Source: Cohnella candidum (GTDB lineage Bacteria; Bacillota; Bacilli; Paenibacillales; Paenibacillaceae). From it: 64,000 nt of DNA. Under the pieces are notes generated by a model. The model was given only the letters and a program-made list of their open reading frames with translations, had not been told where the DNA came from and searched no databases. Below are positions 25,906 to 33,756 of the stretch, one piece after another. The stretch covers positions 2,267,001 through 2,331,000 of the forward strand of contig NZ_CP033433.1 in NCBI RefSeq assembly GCF_003713065.1, read 5' to 3'. Numbering within the stretch: the stretch's first letter is position 1; every line of letters begins with the position of its first letter. Made by a program: the position numbers and the translations under genes.

Positions 25906-26472
25906 TTATTTCTCCATCTCATAGCGGGTCGCGATGATGCCCGACTTGAACGTTCGGCTGGACAGCAGCTTGAGCTTGATTTTCTCGACGCCTTCGAATG
26001 CCGATTTTCCGCTGCCCAGGACGACCGGACAAATCGTCAGCAGCAATTCGTCGATCAGGCCGAGCTCAAGCAGCGTCTTCGCAGCCCCCGGGCTGCCGAA
26101 GATCACGAGATTTTTGCCAGGCTGCTCCTTGAGCGCCTTGATTTCCTCTGCGATATTGTCCTTGATCAGCATCGTATTGTTCCATTCCGGCTTGTCCATC
26201 GTGCCGGAAATGACGATCTTCTTAACATCCTGTATCCATTTAGCATGCTCGATTTCGTGCGCCGTCGAACTCGGATCGTCCAGAACCGTGGGCCAGTAAC
26301 TCTCCATCATCTGGTACGTCGTACGCCCGTAAACGGGAGAGCCGACTTCAGCTACGACCTCCTCAGCGTATTTCTCTAATTCCTCGTTGTACGGAATCCA
26401 ACCCAGTCCTCCATTGGAATCCGAAGCATACCCATCCAGCGACACATGCATGAACAATACGAGTTTTCTCAT
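25906..26472 (-). CDS. RibD C-terminal/DHFR-like reductase
   Basis: 188 residues of the dihydrofolate-reductase-like RibD-C fold (YwjB/YyaP type): KLVLFMHVSLDGYASDSNGG, YGRTTYQMME, NLVIFGSPGAAKTLLELGLI and VVLGSGK. It lacks the deaminase half of RibD; such stand-alone proteins are probable NADPH reductases of unknown substrate. GGAGG lies 9-10 bases before the ATG. First gene of an operon with DinB. Confidence 0.82.
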   Translation of the reverse strand: MRKLVLFMHVSLDGYASDSNGGLGWIPYNEELEKYAEEVVAEVGSPVYGRTTYQMMESYWPTVLDDPSSTAHEIEHAKWIQDVKKIVISGTMDKPEWNNTMLIKDNIAEEIKALKEQPGKNLVIFGSPGAAKTLLELGLIDELLLTICPVVLGSGKSAFEGVEKIKLKLLSSRTFKSGIIATRYEMEK

Positions 26473-26513
26473 GTCCGTTTTTCCTCCGATTTGGAATTCA
26501 TCTTGATACCTTC

Positions 26514-26544
26514 ACTATAAATCATTACGATACGTAAGGGTCAA
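26514..26544 (-). promoter_or_regulatory. MerR-type promoter of the reductase-dinB operon
   Basis: TTGACC (26539-26544) and TATAGT (26514-26519) are separated by 19 bases. The spacer contains the dyad TTACG-ATA-CGTAA (26525-26537). A lengthened spacer with central dyad is the hallmark of MerR-activated promoters. Confidence 0.6.
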
Positions 26545-26620
26545 GGGGAAATATGAATTTTATAGCAGACAATAACGTCGTGCTGAACTTGATGTTAGCT
26601 GCCTGACACTGCGCGAATAT

Positions 26621-27220
26621 TCATAAACTTCCGGTTGTGATTGCGCCTGCACGCTCGTAATTCACGACAATAACGCCATTCGGGGCGACTTTGCTTTCCG
26701 TTACCTTGAATGCCGCCGGGATCGTGCCATCCGCAAACAACCGCTTTCCACTGCCCAGCGTTATAGGATATATCATCAGCCAGAACACATCGACCAAATC
26801 ATGCTTGATAAGCGTCTGAATGAGATCACCGCTTCCCCAAACGTGCAAATCCGGCCCCTGCTGTTGCTTGATTTGAGCGATTTGTTCCGCAATATCTCCA
26901 CTTAAAATCACGGACGGCTGCCATTCGCCAAATGTCATGGTGTTAGAGGCGACGTATTTGATTGCCTTGTTGGCCATCGGCCATACGTCCGCGTGTTGCG
27001 GCCAATACGGTGCCCAAATTTCATAGGTTTTGCGCCCTAACAACAAATCGAACGGCATGTTCATCTGCCTTCTCAGGAGCGTTCCAACGATCTCGTTGGA
27101 ATATGGCGCTGACCACCCGCCATATGCAAAACCGTCGCTGATATCTTCGTCTGGCCCGCCGGGGGCTTGTATGACTCCATCAAGGGTTAAATGTTCAAGC
27201 ACAATAATTTTTCTCATCAT
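26621..27220 (-). CDS. RibD C-terminal/DHFR-like reductase, second copy
   Basis: 199 residues; same fold as the 25906-26472 product but a different subgroup: KIIVLEHLTLDGVIQAPGGP, LLLGRKTYEIWAPYWPQ, DLHVWGSGDLIQTLIKHDLV and LGSGKRLFADG. Probable NADPH-dependent reductase of unknown substrate. The start could be ATG 27220 or the adjacent ATG 27217; GGAGG upstream fits both. It is a single-gene unit. Confidence 0.82.
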   Translation of the reverse strand: MMRKIIVLEHLTLDGVIQAPGGPDEDISDGFAYGGWSAPYSNEIVGTLLRRQMNMPFDLLLGRKTYEIWAPYWPQHADVWPMANKAIKYVASNTMTFGEWQPSVILSGDIAEQIAQIKQQQGPDLHVWGSGDLIQTLIKHDLVDVFWLMIYPITLGSGKRLFADGTIPAAFKVTESKVAPNGVIVVNYERAGAITTGSL

Positions 27221-27384
27221 TGAGTTCCTCCTCTCATTTATTTAGACGAAATTCGATTGCAAAATTCATCGGTCTAATTGTTCAGGAAGCTCAAATCTGG
27301 AATTTGGGCCTCCGTGTAAAATAATATATAAAGAGGAGGGATTCCACATTTTTCTGAAAGTCCTTCTACATTTGCAACTTAACG

Positions 27385-27416
27385 GAACAGGCTGCCGATT
27401 TCTCGGCAGCCTGTTC
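27385..27416. other. GC-rich hairpin in the intergenic gap
   Basis: GAACAGGCTGCCGA (27385-27398), 4-base loop, TCGGCAGCCTGTTC (27403-27416): a perfect 14-bp stem followed on the plus strand by TCTTTG. It probably terminates transcription near the end of the membrane-protein gene at 27464, though its U-run is poor. Confidence 0.55.
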
Positions 27417-27463
27417 TCTTTGCTATTGTTCCCCGTTAGCACAATTGCGATAATGCCGTCCTC

Positions 27464-27964
27464 TTACCCCGTCCCATTCCGCTTGATATCAGCAATCTTA
27501 AGCTTCAGAATATGGTAAAAGATGACGAGCAGCAATTGGACGACGATGTATACAGCAAATGAATATCCAAGCGTCCACCGCTTGTATTCATACACGTGAA
27601 AGTATACGCCTACCGTTTCGAATCCGGCCGCGAACAAACCCCATACCAAGATGTAGAGCGGAATTCCGAGTCCGCCAATGCTTAACCATTCATACCCGTA
27701 GATGAACAAGTAGGCAAAAAGCGGATAAAGCAACCAGGTCAGAGCATCGTCCCAAGTCAGAATCGACTTGACCTGCGTGTCGTACATGTCGAAAGGAGGC
27801 ACGCCGATGGAATGGTCCATTGCCAGTGGGACGGTGAATCCCATCAACATAGCCAGGAATATTATTGATTTCGGCAGTCGAGGTGGCAGCAAACAAACGA
27901 GAACCAAGCCGACCGGGACGGCGATGATAACAAACCAGTCATGATCGGGAAGTAACCGGCCCAC
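27464..27964 (-). CDS. Membrane protein, CBO0543-like, second of a pair
   Basis: 166 residues with about five membrane helices and tryptophan-rich loops (WDDALTWLLYPLFAYLFIYG; GVYFHVYEYKRWTLGY). It resembles the CBO0543-type uncharacterised membrane proteins of Bacilli. It starts at GTG 27964 with AAGGATGG upstream and overlaps the preceding membrane-protein gene by 26 bases, so the two products are probably made together and may interact. Function unknown. Confidence 0.65.
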   Translation of the reverse strand: MGRLLPDHDWFVIIAVPVGLVLVCLLPPRLPKSIIFLAMLMGFTVPLAMDHSIGVPPFDMYDTQVKSILTWDDALTWLLYPLFAYLFIYGYEWLSIGGLGIPLYILVWGLFAAGFETVGVYFHVYEYKRWTLGYSFAVYIVVQLLLVIFYHILKLKIADIKRNGTG

Positions 27965-28433
27965 GTGTCAATCCATCCTTCCTCATCAGGAATCGCATCG
28001 TCCGGACCGCGGCAAAGGCGACGATCGGCAACAACGCTTCTTTCGCCACGAGACCGACCCATCCGAGAGCACCCGACATGCGAATCACATTTTCCAACCC
28101 CAGAATCCAAGCCGTCAGCGTAATTGTTCCCACGGCGAGAAAATAACCCAAAAGACCGACCGATTTTCGGGTTACGTGAAAGCCGTCTACAAACCACACA
28201 ATCGTGATCGGCTCAATCACCTGCATATTCACGATCCGTACTAATCCATTGATAGTACCGTCCGGTACAATGACCAAGTGCCAATTTGTCATTAGCAAAG
28301 TCGACACGAAGGAATTAACAGATAATACTGCCATCAATGCCGCGATCCTTTCAAAAAAACAAAGCTTCTTCTCTGTCACGAAGAAAGCAGTTGAATAAAG
28401 GATTCCAACGGTGAAATAAACGATAAAAAGCAT
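27939..28433 (-). CDS. Membrane protein, first of a pair
   Basis: 164 residues with about five membrane helices: LFIVYFTVGILYSTAFFV, IAALMAVLSVNSFVSTLLM, VGLLGYFLAVGTITLTAWI and others. I do not recognise a family with certainty. GAGGGTGG lies ~10 bases before the ATG. Its 3' end overlaps the next membrane-protein gene, the usual sign of translational coupling between subunits or partners. Confidence 0.62.
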   Translation of the reverse strand: MLFIVYFTVGILYSTAFFVTEKKLCFFERIAALMAVLSVNSFVSTLLMTNWHLVIVPDGTINGLVRIVNMQVIEPITIVWFVDGFHVTRKSVGLLGYFLAVGTITLTAWILGLENVIRMSGALGWVGLVAKEALLPIVAFAAVRTMRFLMRKDGLTRGPVTSRS

Positions 28434-28750
28434 TAGGTATGACCACCCTCAAGCGGATGTATCCATTATTCCCTTTTTAAGGATGCCATATTCGAAGGGG
28501 CGTTGCTCTAAAAAAAGTGGATGCAGCAACTTGAATATGAGTCACGATCCGAACAAGCTTCACCGATGACTCGCTATCGTATATAAGTTCAAAGGAATTG
28601 TGATGAGTGGTATATATATTAATACGGGAGCACCATCATTAACTACATAACTTGATCCAACGATCATAAATGGATTCGTCATATGATCATGGATATAGAA
28701 ATACCTATTCAAAATGACTGTCACGATCTGTTATCACTAACTGCTGATTT
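28434..28750. other. AT-rich intergenic stretch, no gene seen
   Basis: About 320 bases between the membrane pair and the merR terminator. It contains several short palindromic AT-rich words (for example CATATGATCATGG at 28680-28692) and probably the promoter of the membrane pair at its left end. I see no open frame with coding character, RNA gene or mobile-element end. Confidence 0.5.
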
Positions 28751-28785
28751 TTGAGCAAAAGAAAAACCGCCCAATGTGGCGGTTT
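28751..28785 (-). terminator. Terminator after the merR-type gene
   Basis: AAACCGCC, 6-base loop, GGCGGTTT (28764-28785). On the minus strand the T-rich tract TTTTTCTTTT follows. It overlaps the stop codon region. Confidence 0.75.
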
Positions 28786-29224
28786 ATTTTGAACTATCGT
28801 ACCCGTCCCTCGGTATTAAGGGGTTTTCATGCCAAGACTTTAGCATCTCTTGCGCTTTGTTTGGATCGTCCATAAGCAAAGTCCGATACTCCAGCATTTT
28901 GTTAAGGGTGCCCAGCATTTGGTCATACTCTTCCTTTTTGCTCTCGATCTCCTTCTTCTTGCCGCGAATCCAATCGATAATCTGACGGTTCGTTTGGGTG
29001 TTGGCGTCGTGATCCCTCAAAACTTCCTTCAGTTCAGCAAGTGAACAGCCGATAGACTGGAACTTCTTAATGAGCTTCAACCGCTCGACAGCCTCTTCCG
29101 AATAGTTGCGATAATTGTTGCTTTCCCGCCGGACATGCCGATCATCCAGCAAGCCTTCCTTTTCGTAATAGCGGATCGTATGGATCGTTAATCCCATCTT
29201 GTCCGCCAGTTCTTGAATTTTCAT
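28784..29224 (-). CDS. MerR family regulator
   Basis: 146 residues. N-terminal winged helix MKIQELADKMGLTIHTIRYYEKEGLLDDRHVRRE and KLIKKFQSIGCSLAELKEV, then a long dimerisation coiled coil (residues ~80-115); there is no Cys-rich metal site. This is the YhdM/AdhR-like short MerR type that often responds to electrophiles. AAGGAG gives an 8-base spacer to ATG 29224 and only 2 bases to ATG 29230, so 29224 is preferred. It is divergent from an SDR gene whose promoter has MerR geometry. Confidence 0.85.
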   Translation of the reverse strand: MKIQELADKMGLTIHTIRYYEKEGLLDDRHVRRESNNYRNYSEEAVERLKLIKKFQSIGCSLAELKEVLRDHDANTQTNRQIIDWIRGKKKEIESKKEEYDQMLGTLNKMLEYRTLLMDDPNKAQEMLKSWHENPLIPRDGYDSSK

Positions 29225-29245
29225 ACTCATTTCTCCTTGGACAGC

Positions 29246-29276
29246 TTGCCCTAGAGTTCACTTCATAGTTTATGCT
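29246..29276 (+). promoter_or_regulatory. MerR-type promoter of the SDR gene
   Basis: TTGCCC (29246-29251), 19-base spacer, TATGCT (29271-29276). The spacer holds an imperfect dyad around CTAGAGTTCACTTCATAG. The divergent MerR gene next door is the likely regulator. Confidence 0.65.
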
Positions 29277-29317
29277 TAACATGTTCAAGCAGTCAACTCA
29301 TGAAGGAGGATATCATT

Positions 29318-30163
29318 ATGCAGGTTTTTGTTACAGGAGCAACAGGGTACGTCGGTTCCGCTGTCGTCCGAGAACTGATCGGCGCGGGACATACCGTATC
29401 GGGTCTTTGCCGTTCCGAAGAGAAAGCCGCGGGACTAAAGGCTGCGGGAGCTGAAGCGGTGTACGGTACGCTGGACGATCTCGATACACTGGGCAGAGCC
29501 GCCGCGGCTGCGGATGGCGTGATTCATCTGGCGTTCACTAACGATTTTTCCGACTTTGAAGGCGCGCTGGCTCTGGATTTGCGGGCTGTTGAAGTCATGG
29601 GAGCGGCGCTGGAAGGCTCCGGGAAGCCGTTCATTACGACGGCTCACGCAAATGGACATACCGTGGATCAAGCAGTGCTCGCAAAGGCAGAGCAGGGCGT
29701 TAGGGCATCGATCATCTCGCTTGCGCCGTCCGTTCACGGCGAAGGCGATAAGGGCTTTGTGCCTATGATGATCAATATCGCCCGGGCGAAGGGCTTCGCA
29801 GCCTACATCGGCGACGGAATGAATCGCTGGCCGGCAGTTCACCGCCTGGATGCGGCGGTTCTGTACCGTCTGGCGCTGGAATCCGCCCCGGCGGGCTCGC
29901 GGCTGCTAGGCGCCGGCGATGAAGGCATTCCGCTCCATGAGATCGCTGCGGTCATCGGGCGTCAATTGAAAGTGCCGACGGTCGGCATCACGCCTGAAGA
30001 AGCCGCCGCCCATTTCGGCTTTCTTGGCACCATAGCGGCATTAGACATCACAAGCTTGTACAACACTCCCCAAGCGAGTCTGGCAACACGGGAGCTTCTG
30101 GGTTGGAAACCGATGCAGCCCGGACTGATCGCCGATCTCGAAGAAGGGCATTATTTTGCATAA
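29318..30163 (+). CDS. Extended SDR NAD(P)-binding oxidoreductase
   Basis: 281 residues. The N-terminal MQVFVTGATGYVGSAVVREL carries the TGxxGxxG cofactor motif of atypical/extended short-chain dehydrogenases, followed by GVIHLAFTND and a substrate domain (GMNRWPAVHRLDAAVLYRLA) as in NAD-dependent epimerase/dehydratase relatives. The catalytic YxxxK is not evident, which fits atypical SDRs. AAGGAGG lies 9 bases before ATG 29318. Likely induced through the MerR-type regulator, possibly for detoxification; substrate unknown. Confidence 0.83.
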   Translation: MQVFVTGATGYVGSAVVRELIGAGHTVSGLCRSEEKAAGLKAAGAEAVYGTLDDLDTLGRAAAAADGVIHLAFTNDFSDFEGALALDLRAVEVMGAALEGSGKPFITTAHANGHTVDQAVLAKAEQGVRASIISLAPSVHGEGDKGFVPMMINIARAKGFAAYIGDGMNRWPAVHRLDAAVLYRLALESAPAGSRLLGAGDEGIPLHEIAAVIGRQLKVPTVGITPEEAAAHFGFLGTIAALDITSLYNTPQASLATRELLGWKPMQPGLIADLEEGHYFA

Positions 30164-30351
30164 AAAGAAGGGTGTACCAAACGTCCATAAATGGCTGCTT
30201 GGGACACCTCCATATCATTACATTCAGGTTAAGCTACTTAACCAAATTGGATGGCAAAGGGAGCTCTACTTGGCGTTACTCTTTACCCTAAGCTCAAACA
30301 CACCCGACAAACTGGATTAGCCTGACGTTTTTTGTACTCCTCTCAAACGAA

Positions 30352-30382
30352 AGGGAGCAGTTGCCTCAGCAACTTGCTCCCT
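30352..30382 (+). terminator. Probable terminator downstream of the SDR gene
   Basis: Thirteen paired bases with one bulged T and a CTCA loop. The following GTTTCATCTTTT is only moderately U-rich. Confidence 0.55.
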
Positions 30383-30415
30383 GTTTCATCTTTTGCTTAT
30401 GATTTTTCGCTCGAT

Positions 30416-30431
30416 TGTGATTTTTATCACA
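30416..30431. promoter_or_regulatory. Fnr/Crp-type operator
   Basis: TGTGA-N6-TCACA, a perfect match to the Bacillus Fnr (and E. coli Crp) consensus. Its centre at 30423.5 is ~41.5 bp before the start site predicted from the -10 TTACTATAG at 30452-30460, the class II activator position. Confidence 0.65.
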
Positions 30432-30514
30432 TCCGTTGGCACGTTCGCGAATTACTATAGGGGTATGAAACAACTTCGAAACCCGCCAAAACTACCTTAC
30501 TGGAGGTAATCTCA

Positions 30515-30769
30515 ATGAATATGATGTTTTTGTCGAACCTGCCCCCTGTCCATGGAAGTGTTGCAAAGTTGGCTTCTAAAGGCGGCCAGTTAATCGCGGA
30601 CTTCATCAGTGCTTACGGGTTCCTCGCCTTCTGTCTGATTTTTGTAGGTGCCTGTCTGATTGTTCCGGGTCTCCTTTACGAAAAGTATTACAAAGTCGGG
30701 GACGACGAAACGACCGTTGAAAATAATGATGAGCTCCCACACCAGCCAAGTACGAATCATGCCGCATGA
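30515..30769 (+). CDS. Small single-span membrane protein under an Fnr-type box
   Basis: 84 residues: a Pro-containing N-terminus, one strong hydrophobic segment (FLAFCLIFVGACLIVPGLLY, ~residues 40-60), then a charged, Asn/Glu/His-rich tail. I do not recognise it. GGAGG lies 8 bases before the ATG and a terminator hairpin follows, so it is an independent gene. The upstream Fnr box suggests expression under low oxygen; small proteins of this kind can be subunits of respiratory complexes, but nothing in the window provides a partner. Confidence 0.7.
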   Translation: MNMMFLSNLPPVHGSVAKLASKGGQLIADFISAYGFLAFCLIFVGACLIVPGLLYEKYYKVGDDETTVENNDELPHQPSTNHAA

Positions 30770-30782
30770 ACGGTGACACGAA

Positions 30783-30820
30783 TAAAAAATTGAAATAGCC
30801 GCCTGATTCAGGCGGCTATT
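30783..30820. terminator. Terminator between convergent genes
   Basis: AATAGCCGCCTG (30794-30805), 3-base loop, CAGGCGGCTATT (30809-30820). The U-run is good on the minus strand (A-rich 30783-30796), weaker on the plus strand. Confidence 0.75.
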
Positions 30821-30838
30821 CACGTCTCGCGATCTTTA

Positions 30839-31246
30839 TTATAACTTGTTATATTCCTCATCCGTTACGGGCTCCAACCATTCCGGCTTGCCTGCGGTGA
30901 TCGCAATGTGTTCAAACCAGCTGTCTTTCGCAGCGCCATGCCAATGTTTTACGCCGTCGTGGGTGACGATCACATCGCCTGCTTTTAATGGCTGCGCGGG
31001 TTTTCCATCTTCTTGGTACCAGCCTTCGCCGCCGGTGACCAACAACAGTTGGAATCCATCCCGATGAATGTGCCAGTTGTTTCTGCAGCCTGGCTCGAAC
31101 GTCACGTTGCCGACGCCAACGCTCACTTGAGGATCGGCAACCAAGGTTTGAAGGTAGCTTTGACCCACGAAGTATCGTGCAAAGGCTTCATTCTTATCCC
31201 CCACCGGGAAAATCACGCCATTTTTAACTTCTTCATGTTTTGCCAT
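30839..31246 (-). CDS. Cupin domain protein (CMD-linked type)
   Basis: 135 residues, single cupin barrel. Metal-binding motif 1 is in VTFEPGCRNNWHIHRDGFQLL and motif 2 in GDVIVTHDGVKHWHGA, so a metal site of three His is likely. Cupins of this subgroup are usually found beside carboxymuconolactone-decarboxylase-like proteins, as here (the CMD gene ends 16 bases upstream). Start at ATG 31246 with GGAGG upstream. Exact reaction unknown; thought to act in aromatic or lactone metabolism or peroxide handling. Confidence 0.82.
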   Translation of the reverse strand: MAKHEEVKNGVIFPVGDKNEAFARYFVGQSYLQTLVADPQVSVGVGNVTFEPGCRNNWHIHRDGFQLLLVTGGEGWYQEDGKPAQPLKAGDVIVTHDGVKHWHGAAKDSWFEHIAITAGKPEWLEPVTDEEYNKL

Positions 31247-31262
31247 TTGAGTTCCTCCCACT

Positions 31263-32018
31263 TTAATTTTCAGGAATGATTTCATTGACGCAAGCTAATG
31301 CGTTCAACGTCCTTGGAAATCCTATATACGGAAGGCAGTGGGTGATGGCAGCGATCAATGTTTCTTTGTCATGTCCCACATTCAGGTTCCCCTGCACATG
31401 AGCCCTTACTTGCCCCTCGGCACCTCCAAGCGCACTGATGATGCAAAGCGTCAGCAGCTCCCGCGTTTTCAAATCAAGTCCGCCGCGCGTATAGAAGTCG
31501 CCAAAACAGAAAGACGAAAGATAGTACTGGATATGCTTTTGATTGGCCGGTGCACTTGCTCGCATTTTCGGAATGACATCGCCAAAAATCTCCGTCTGCA
31601 CGGCAAGACCCTTGTCAAAACGGGTTTCTTCGTTCACCTGCTTTTGGCTTTCAAGCGGTATTGCGATGTTGTGGACTTTGAAAACCTCGTTGAGTTCGTT
31701 AATGGCGTTCAACGTTTTCGGGAATCCGATGTAGGGAGCACACTGATAAACGGCCTCCTTAATCTCAACCGGATTCAGCCCGACGTTCAGTGCGGCTTGA
31801 ACGTGCGCCTTGAGCTGGGGCAGCGTCTGATTGACCGTAAGCACGACGAGCGTGATCAATTCGCGTTGCTTATCATCCAAATTGCCTTGGTAAAAAACCT
31901 CCCCGAAAATGAATCGGCTCAAGATCTCCTGAAAATCAGGATCGGTCGCGTAGGCGGCCGGCAATCCCTCGCCGAATAGCTGCTTATATTTCCGTTCGCT
32001 TCGTTCCACTCTACTCAA
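31263..32018 (-). CDS. Tandem carboxymuconolactone decarboxylase-like (AhpD fold) protein
   Basis: 251 residues made of two CMD repeats: RELITLVVLTVNQTLPQLKAH with EIKEAVYQCAPYIGFPKTLNA, and RELLTLCIISALGGAEGQVRAH with AAITHCLPYIGFPRTLNAL. Cys occurs near the usual active-site position, but the AhpD-type CxxC is absent. First gene of an operon with the cupin; transcribed from a promoter that carries the repeated element also found before the MFS gene. The annotated start is TTG 32018 (GGGGAAGAG upstream). Confidence 0.82.
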   Translation of the reverse strand: MSRVERSERKYKQLFGEGLPAAYATDPDFQEILSRFIFGEVFYQGNLDDKQRELITLVVLTVNQTLPQLKAHVQAALNVGLNPVEIKEAVYQCAPYIGFPKTLNAINELNEVFKVHNIAIPLESQKQVNEETRFDKGLAVQTEIFGDVIPKMRASAPANQKHIQYYLSSFCFGDFYTRGGLDLKTRELLTLCIISALGGAEGQVRAHVQGNLNVGHDKETLIAAITHCLPYIGFPRTLNALACVNEIIPEN

Positions 32019-32529
32019 TGTTTACTCTTCCCCTTTCCCTGCTTCAGATCCTTACCTCTAATCGATATTGATCGATTAATCGACACCTGTAGATAATGAT
32101 AAACGGAACTCCCACGCAAACAATCGTTAATATCCCGCGATTCGTCGATTACTCGACATATCCTTTGAAACTGTCCATTGTTGAAGAATGGCTGGTACGG
32201 CACAAGATGGCGAGAGTGGACAAACCGGGAACGACTTATGTCGGGGGTGGCCGAATGGTGGATTGCGAATGGCATGCCGTATTCGCTGACGCCATGGCCA
32301 AACAAGTAGGGGTTTTGTTAGAAAGGGTTGTTTGACGAAAAACGGGCCGCAACAAGGGAAGTTCCATGCCTCCCGCGACCCGTTTGCCATTCTGAATCGT
32401 ATGGTGCCTACTCAACTTAACGGCTCATAATCGAACCAATCGAAGCGCGCCGGCGCAGGCTGCGCCGATTCGCTGACCCATACATTGCGATTCGTTCCCT
32501 CCGTTGGAGTTAATTAGCAAACTAATTAT
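32019..32529. other. Intergenic region with CMD promoter and possible gene remnant
   Basis: About 510 bases without a confident gene. 32058-32082 has overlapping palindromes (ATCGAT twice, TCGATTAATCGA). 32096-32170 holds the CMD promoter and repeated element. A plus-strand frame from about 32180 to 32335 reads like protein (PGTTYVGGGRMVDCEWHAVF) and may be a decayed gene end, but it lacks a ribosome site. 32505-32528 is an AT-rich inverted repeat near the end of the MFS gene. Confidence 0.45.
32096..32170 (-). promoter_or_regulatory. CMD-cupin promoter with repeated upstream element, copy 1
   Basis: -10 TATCAT (32096-32101), 16-base spacer, -35 TTGTTT (32118-32123). The 50-bp element 32121-32170 begins inside the -35 and contains the dyad GTCGA-N4-TCGAC (32144-32157). 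Copy 2 lies at 33782-33831. Confidence 0.65.
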
Positions 32530-33702
32530 TTATAATGAATTTAAGTTTGTTTGGGTAACCGCTCTAACGTTTCTTAGCAAAATGGTCACGAAACCTAGTA
32601 CCAAAAACAGGAATCCCACGAAAACGACGTAGGGCGTCCCCATTCCCGAGATCAATAACCCCCCTGCTGCCGTGCCCAAAGTCGTTCCCACGTTACAGGA
32701 GGATATAAACATTCCATTCGCGAAATCCGGTGCATCCGGCGCGGAAGACATCATCAAATATTGATTGATATTTCCTCCGATTCCGGCTATTATTCCCCAA
32801 ATGAAAGTAATGACAGCCACAGGTATACTAAACTGCCCGAACAAGAATAAGAGGATGTATGCTGCTCCCAATACGAACGGAAAAGAAACGACGGATTGGA
32901 TGGCGCGATCCGTAAGCAGCTTTCCCGCGACTACGTTTCCGATGATATTGGCTCCGCCGAAAATAAACAGCACGACGCTAACGGCACTTGAAGACATCGT
33001 CGTAACGGTTTTGAGATACTCCGCAAGATAACTATAGACTCCGAAAACGGCCCCATTTAAAAAGATTACGGCCGCAATGGAAAGCCAAGTCGTCGATCTT
33101 CTTAATACGGATACTTGCGCTCCGTAAGATATTCTTTCCTCGACAGGCATAGAGGGAACAAATAGAAGAGTAGCAACGATTACCGCCATATTCACGACGG
33201 CAAAGAACGCCATCGCCATTTGCAAAGAGGCTGCGCTGGCCATGAAACTTGCGATCGGTACGCCGATGACCATGCCGGCAGAAACTCCGATAAACACTTT
33301 CGAAACGGCTTTCGAAGCTTCCTCCTTGCTCACCGAAGCAGCGGCTGCCGTAAACGCCAATGAACAATACACCGGATGAAAAATGGCGGGTACGACACGA
33401 GCGATTAAGGCAACCGTAAAGTTAGGAGCAATTATGGAAACAACGTTCCCCGCAACGAAAACCCCGAGTACGAGTAACATGACCTTTTTCCGATTCATGC
33501 CCGAGAACAATAACGGCATTGTTGGACCGGATACGGCAACGGCGATGGCAAAAAGACTCACCAGCCAACCAGCTCGAGTAATACTCACGTCAAAATGCTC
33601 CGCGATGGAGGGCAAGATTCCGATTACCCCCATCTCGGTATTCAAAATCCCGAAGACTCCGATGGTTAAGATTAATATCAACAAACGATTTCGTTTAGCC
33701 AA
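32530..33702 (-). CDS. MFS transporter, DHA1/AraJ-like exporter
   Basis: 390 residues with 12 predicted helices. Motif-A region LFAIAVAVSGPTMPLLFSGMNRKKVM lies between helices 2 and 3, as in drug:H+ antiporter-1 family exporters of the AraJ/YtbD type. Probable efflux of a small organic compound or sugar; substrate unknown. TTG 33702 start with a weak ribosome site. Its promoter carries copy 2 of the element found before the CMD operon, which links the two units functionally. Confidence 0.85.
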   Translation of the reverse strand: MAKRNRLLILILTIGVFGILNTEMGVIGILPSIAEHFDVSITRAGWLVSLFAIAVAVSGPTMPLLFSGMNRKKVMLLVLGVFVAGNVVSIIAPNFTVALIARVVPAIFHPVYCSLAFTAAAASVSKEEASKAVSKVFIGVSAGMVIGVPIASFMASAASLQMAMAFFAVVNMAVIVATLLFVPSMPVEERISYGAQVSVLRRSTTWLSIAAVIFLNGAVFGVYSYLAEYLKTVTTMSSSAVSVVLFIFGGANIIGNVVAGKLLTDRAIQSVVSFPFVLGAAYILLFLFGQFSIPVAVITFIWGIIAGIGGNINQYLMMSSAPDAPDFANGMFISSCNVGTTLGTAAGGLLISGMGTPYVVFVGFLFLVLGFVTILLRNVRAVTQTNLNSL

Positions 33703-33756
33703 CCCATTTCAAACCCCATTTCTCTACACGCATTGTTTAATCACCATTCGTCTATT

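Larger units (their letters stand above)
30164..30514. other. Intergenic region with terminator-like hairpin and regulatory sites
   Basis: About 350 bases without a gene. The left half shows nothing clear. At 30352-30382 AGGGAGCAGTTGC pairs with GCAACTTGCTCCCT (one bulge), followed by a moderately T-rich tract, a likely terminator for the SDR transcript. The right third holds an Fnr-type box and the promoter of the small membrane protein. Confidence 0.6.

Noticed and set aside
28616..28692. AT-rich palindromic words that might mark a mobile-element end
   Set aside because: No transposase, no target duplication and no matching inverted repeat found nearby.
32096..32335. 79-codon plus-strand frame between the CMD and MFS genes
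   Set aside because: Its start lies in the CMD promoter and it has no ribosome site; the second half looks protein-like, so it is noted as a possible remnant only.
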